From assembly GCA_045611635.1 (NCBI GenBank), contig JAZKXL010000011.1, positions 1 to 6,484 on the forward strand: DNA of 6,484 bases, read 5' to 3'. Positions 6,115 to 6,484 of the stretch are shown piece by piece (position 1 is the first letter of the stretch; each line of letters starts with the position of its first letter). The DNA comes from Fimenecus sp045611635 (GTDB lineage Bacteria > Bacillota > Clostridia > Oscillospirales > Acutalibacteraceae). Position numbers and translations under genes: made by a program. The notes beneath the pieces were generated by a model. The model did no database searches, had not been told where the DNA came from, and worked only from the letters and a program-made list of their open reading frames with translations.

Positions 6115-6175
6115 AAATAATGCCCTTTCTTTTAGTTTGAAAGAAAATCGTTCACATTGTTGTTTGCGATTTTGC

Positions 6176-6484
6176 TCAAACTTTTATTATTTCCTTATAA
6201 AAATCTAATGTTTTAAAATTTCTTTGAAGTTTAGAAAGTAAATATTTTTCAGTTATGTAGGTTAAATCTTCAAGTGCGTAACTTTCCATTTTGAAAGAAT
6301 AGATTTTTTCAAAATCGGAAAATGCAATATGCCGAAGTCCTTTTATAAGACCAATTTCAAGCGGAAAAAGCATATCGTTTGACACACAGTTTTCGCAATA
6401 TAAAAGTCCGTCTTCAATATGAAAATACATAGTATTTGTTTCGTATTCTCCGCAACGGTCACAAGCAATTAGATTAGGCATAAA
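6176..6484 (-). CDS. recO: DNA repair protein RecO, C-terminal fragment
   Basis: RecO works with RecR (and RecF) to load RecA onto single-stranded DNA coated with SSB during recombinational repair. Only the last 102 codons are in the window; the frame stays open to the right edge, so the Met at 6479-6481 is internal and not the start. The zinc-finger region is visible: PNLIACDRCG supplies one CxxC pair and DGLLYCENC the other, 19 residues later, matching the four-cysteine site of many Gram-positive RecO proteins. The remaining helical C-terminal part ends RNFKTLDFYKEIIKV, consistent with the family's fKSL-like tail. The stop is TGA at 6176-6178. The N-terminal OB-fold and most of the gene lie outside, so integrity cannot be judged. 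Confidence 0.88.
   Translation of the reverse strand, partial: FMPNLIACDRCGEYETNTMYFHIEDGLLYCENCVSNDMLFPLEIGLIKGLRHIAFSDFEKIYSFKMESYALEDLTYITEKYLLSKLQRNFKTLDFYKEIIKV

Noticed and set aside
6115..6175. Terminator or ribosome-site-masking switch between recO and mutS2
   Set aside because: AAAATCG/CGATTTT (7 bp, 16-nt loop) and TTTCTTT/AAAGAAA pairings exist, but they are short, almost purely A/U and expected by chance in this AT-rich spacer.

Overview
The window is a densely packed housekeeping region in which every supported gene lies on the minus strand, so it is read here from right to left. The DNA is AT-rich, Shine-Dalgarno sites are strong and purine-rich, and the gene order (recO fragment, mutS2, lipoprotein, ylxM, ffh, rpsP, khpA, rimM, trmD fragment) is a Firmicutes arrangement close to the ylxM-ffh-rpsP-ylqC-rimM-trmD cluster of Bacillus subtilis. 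The lipoprotein style (Thr/Pro/Ser/Gly-rich repeats) and the absence of ylqD suggest a Clostridia member, possibly of the Ruminococcaceae/Oscillospiraceae type. That placement is an inference from gene style, not from a search.

Right part (6484-3724): the zinc-finger C-terminal part of RecO, cut by the window edge, followed after 61 bp by a full-length mutS2 (796 aa) with ATPase, coiled-coil, KOW-like and Smr regions. Middle (3723-3095): a small predicted lipoprotein of unknown function with a Thr-rich repeat stalk and its own plausible promoter. It is followed by a junction holding a perfect-consensus sigma-A promoter (TTGACA-17-TATAAT) and a 13-bp hairpin with a U-tract. Left part (3094-1): ylxM and ffh (signal recognition particle), rpsP (ribosomal protein S16), khpA (KH-domain RNA-binding protein), an intrinsic terminator-like hairpin, then rimM and the start of trmD, which overlap by 11 nt.

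The left cluster serves translation and protein export: YlxM and Ffh for SRP targeting, S16 and RimM for 30S assembly, KhpA for RNA binding, and TrmD for tRNA m1G37 modification. MutS2 upstream is known in B. subtilis as a ribosome-collision factor as well as a DNA-binding ATPase, and RecO serves recombinational repair.

I found no mobile element, CRISPR array, RNA gene or obviously new multi-gene system. The features most worth a second look are regulatory: the ylxM start site embedded in a terminator-like palindrome, the nested inverted repeat between khpA and rimM with no visible promoter after it, and the unknown lipoprotein sitting between mutS2 and the SRP operon. No gene-free stretch exceeds 100 bp.
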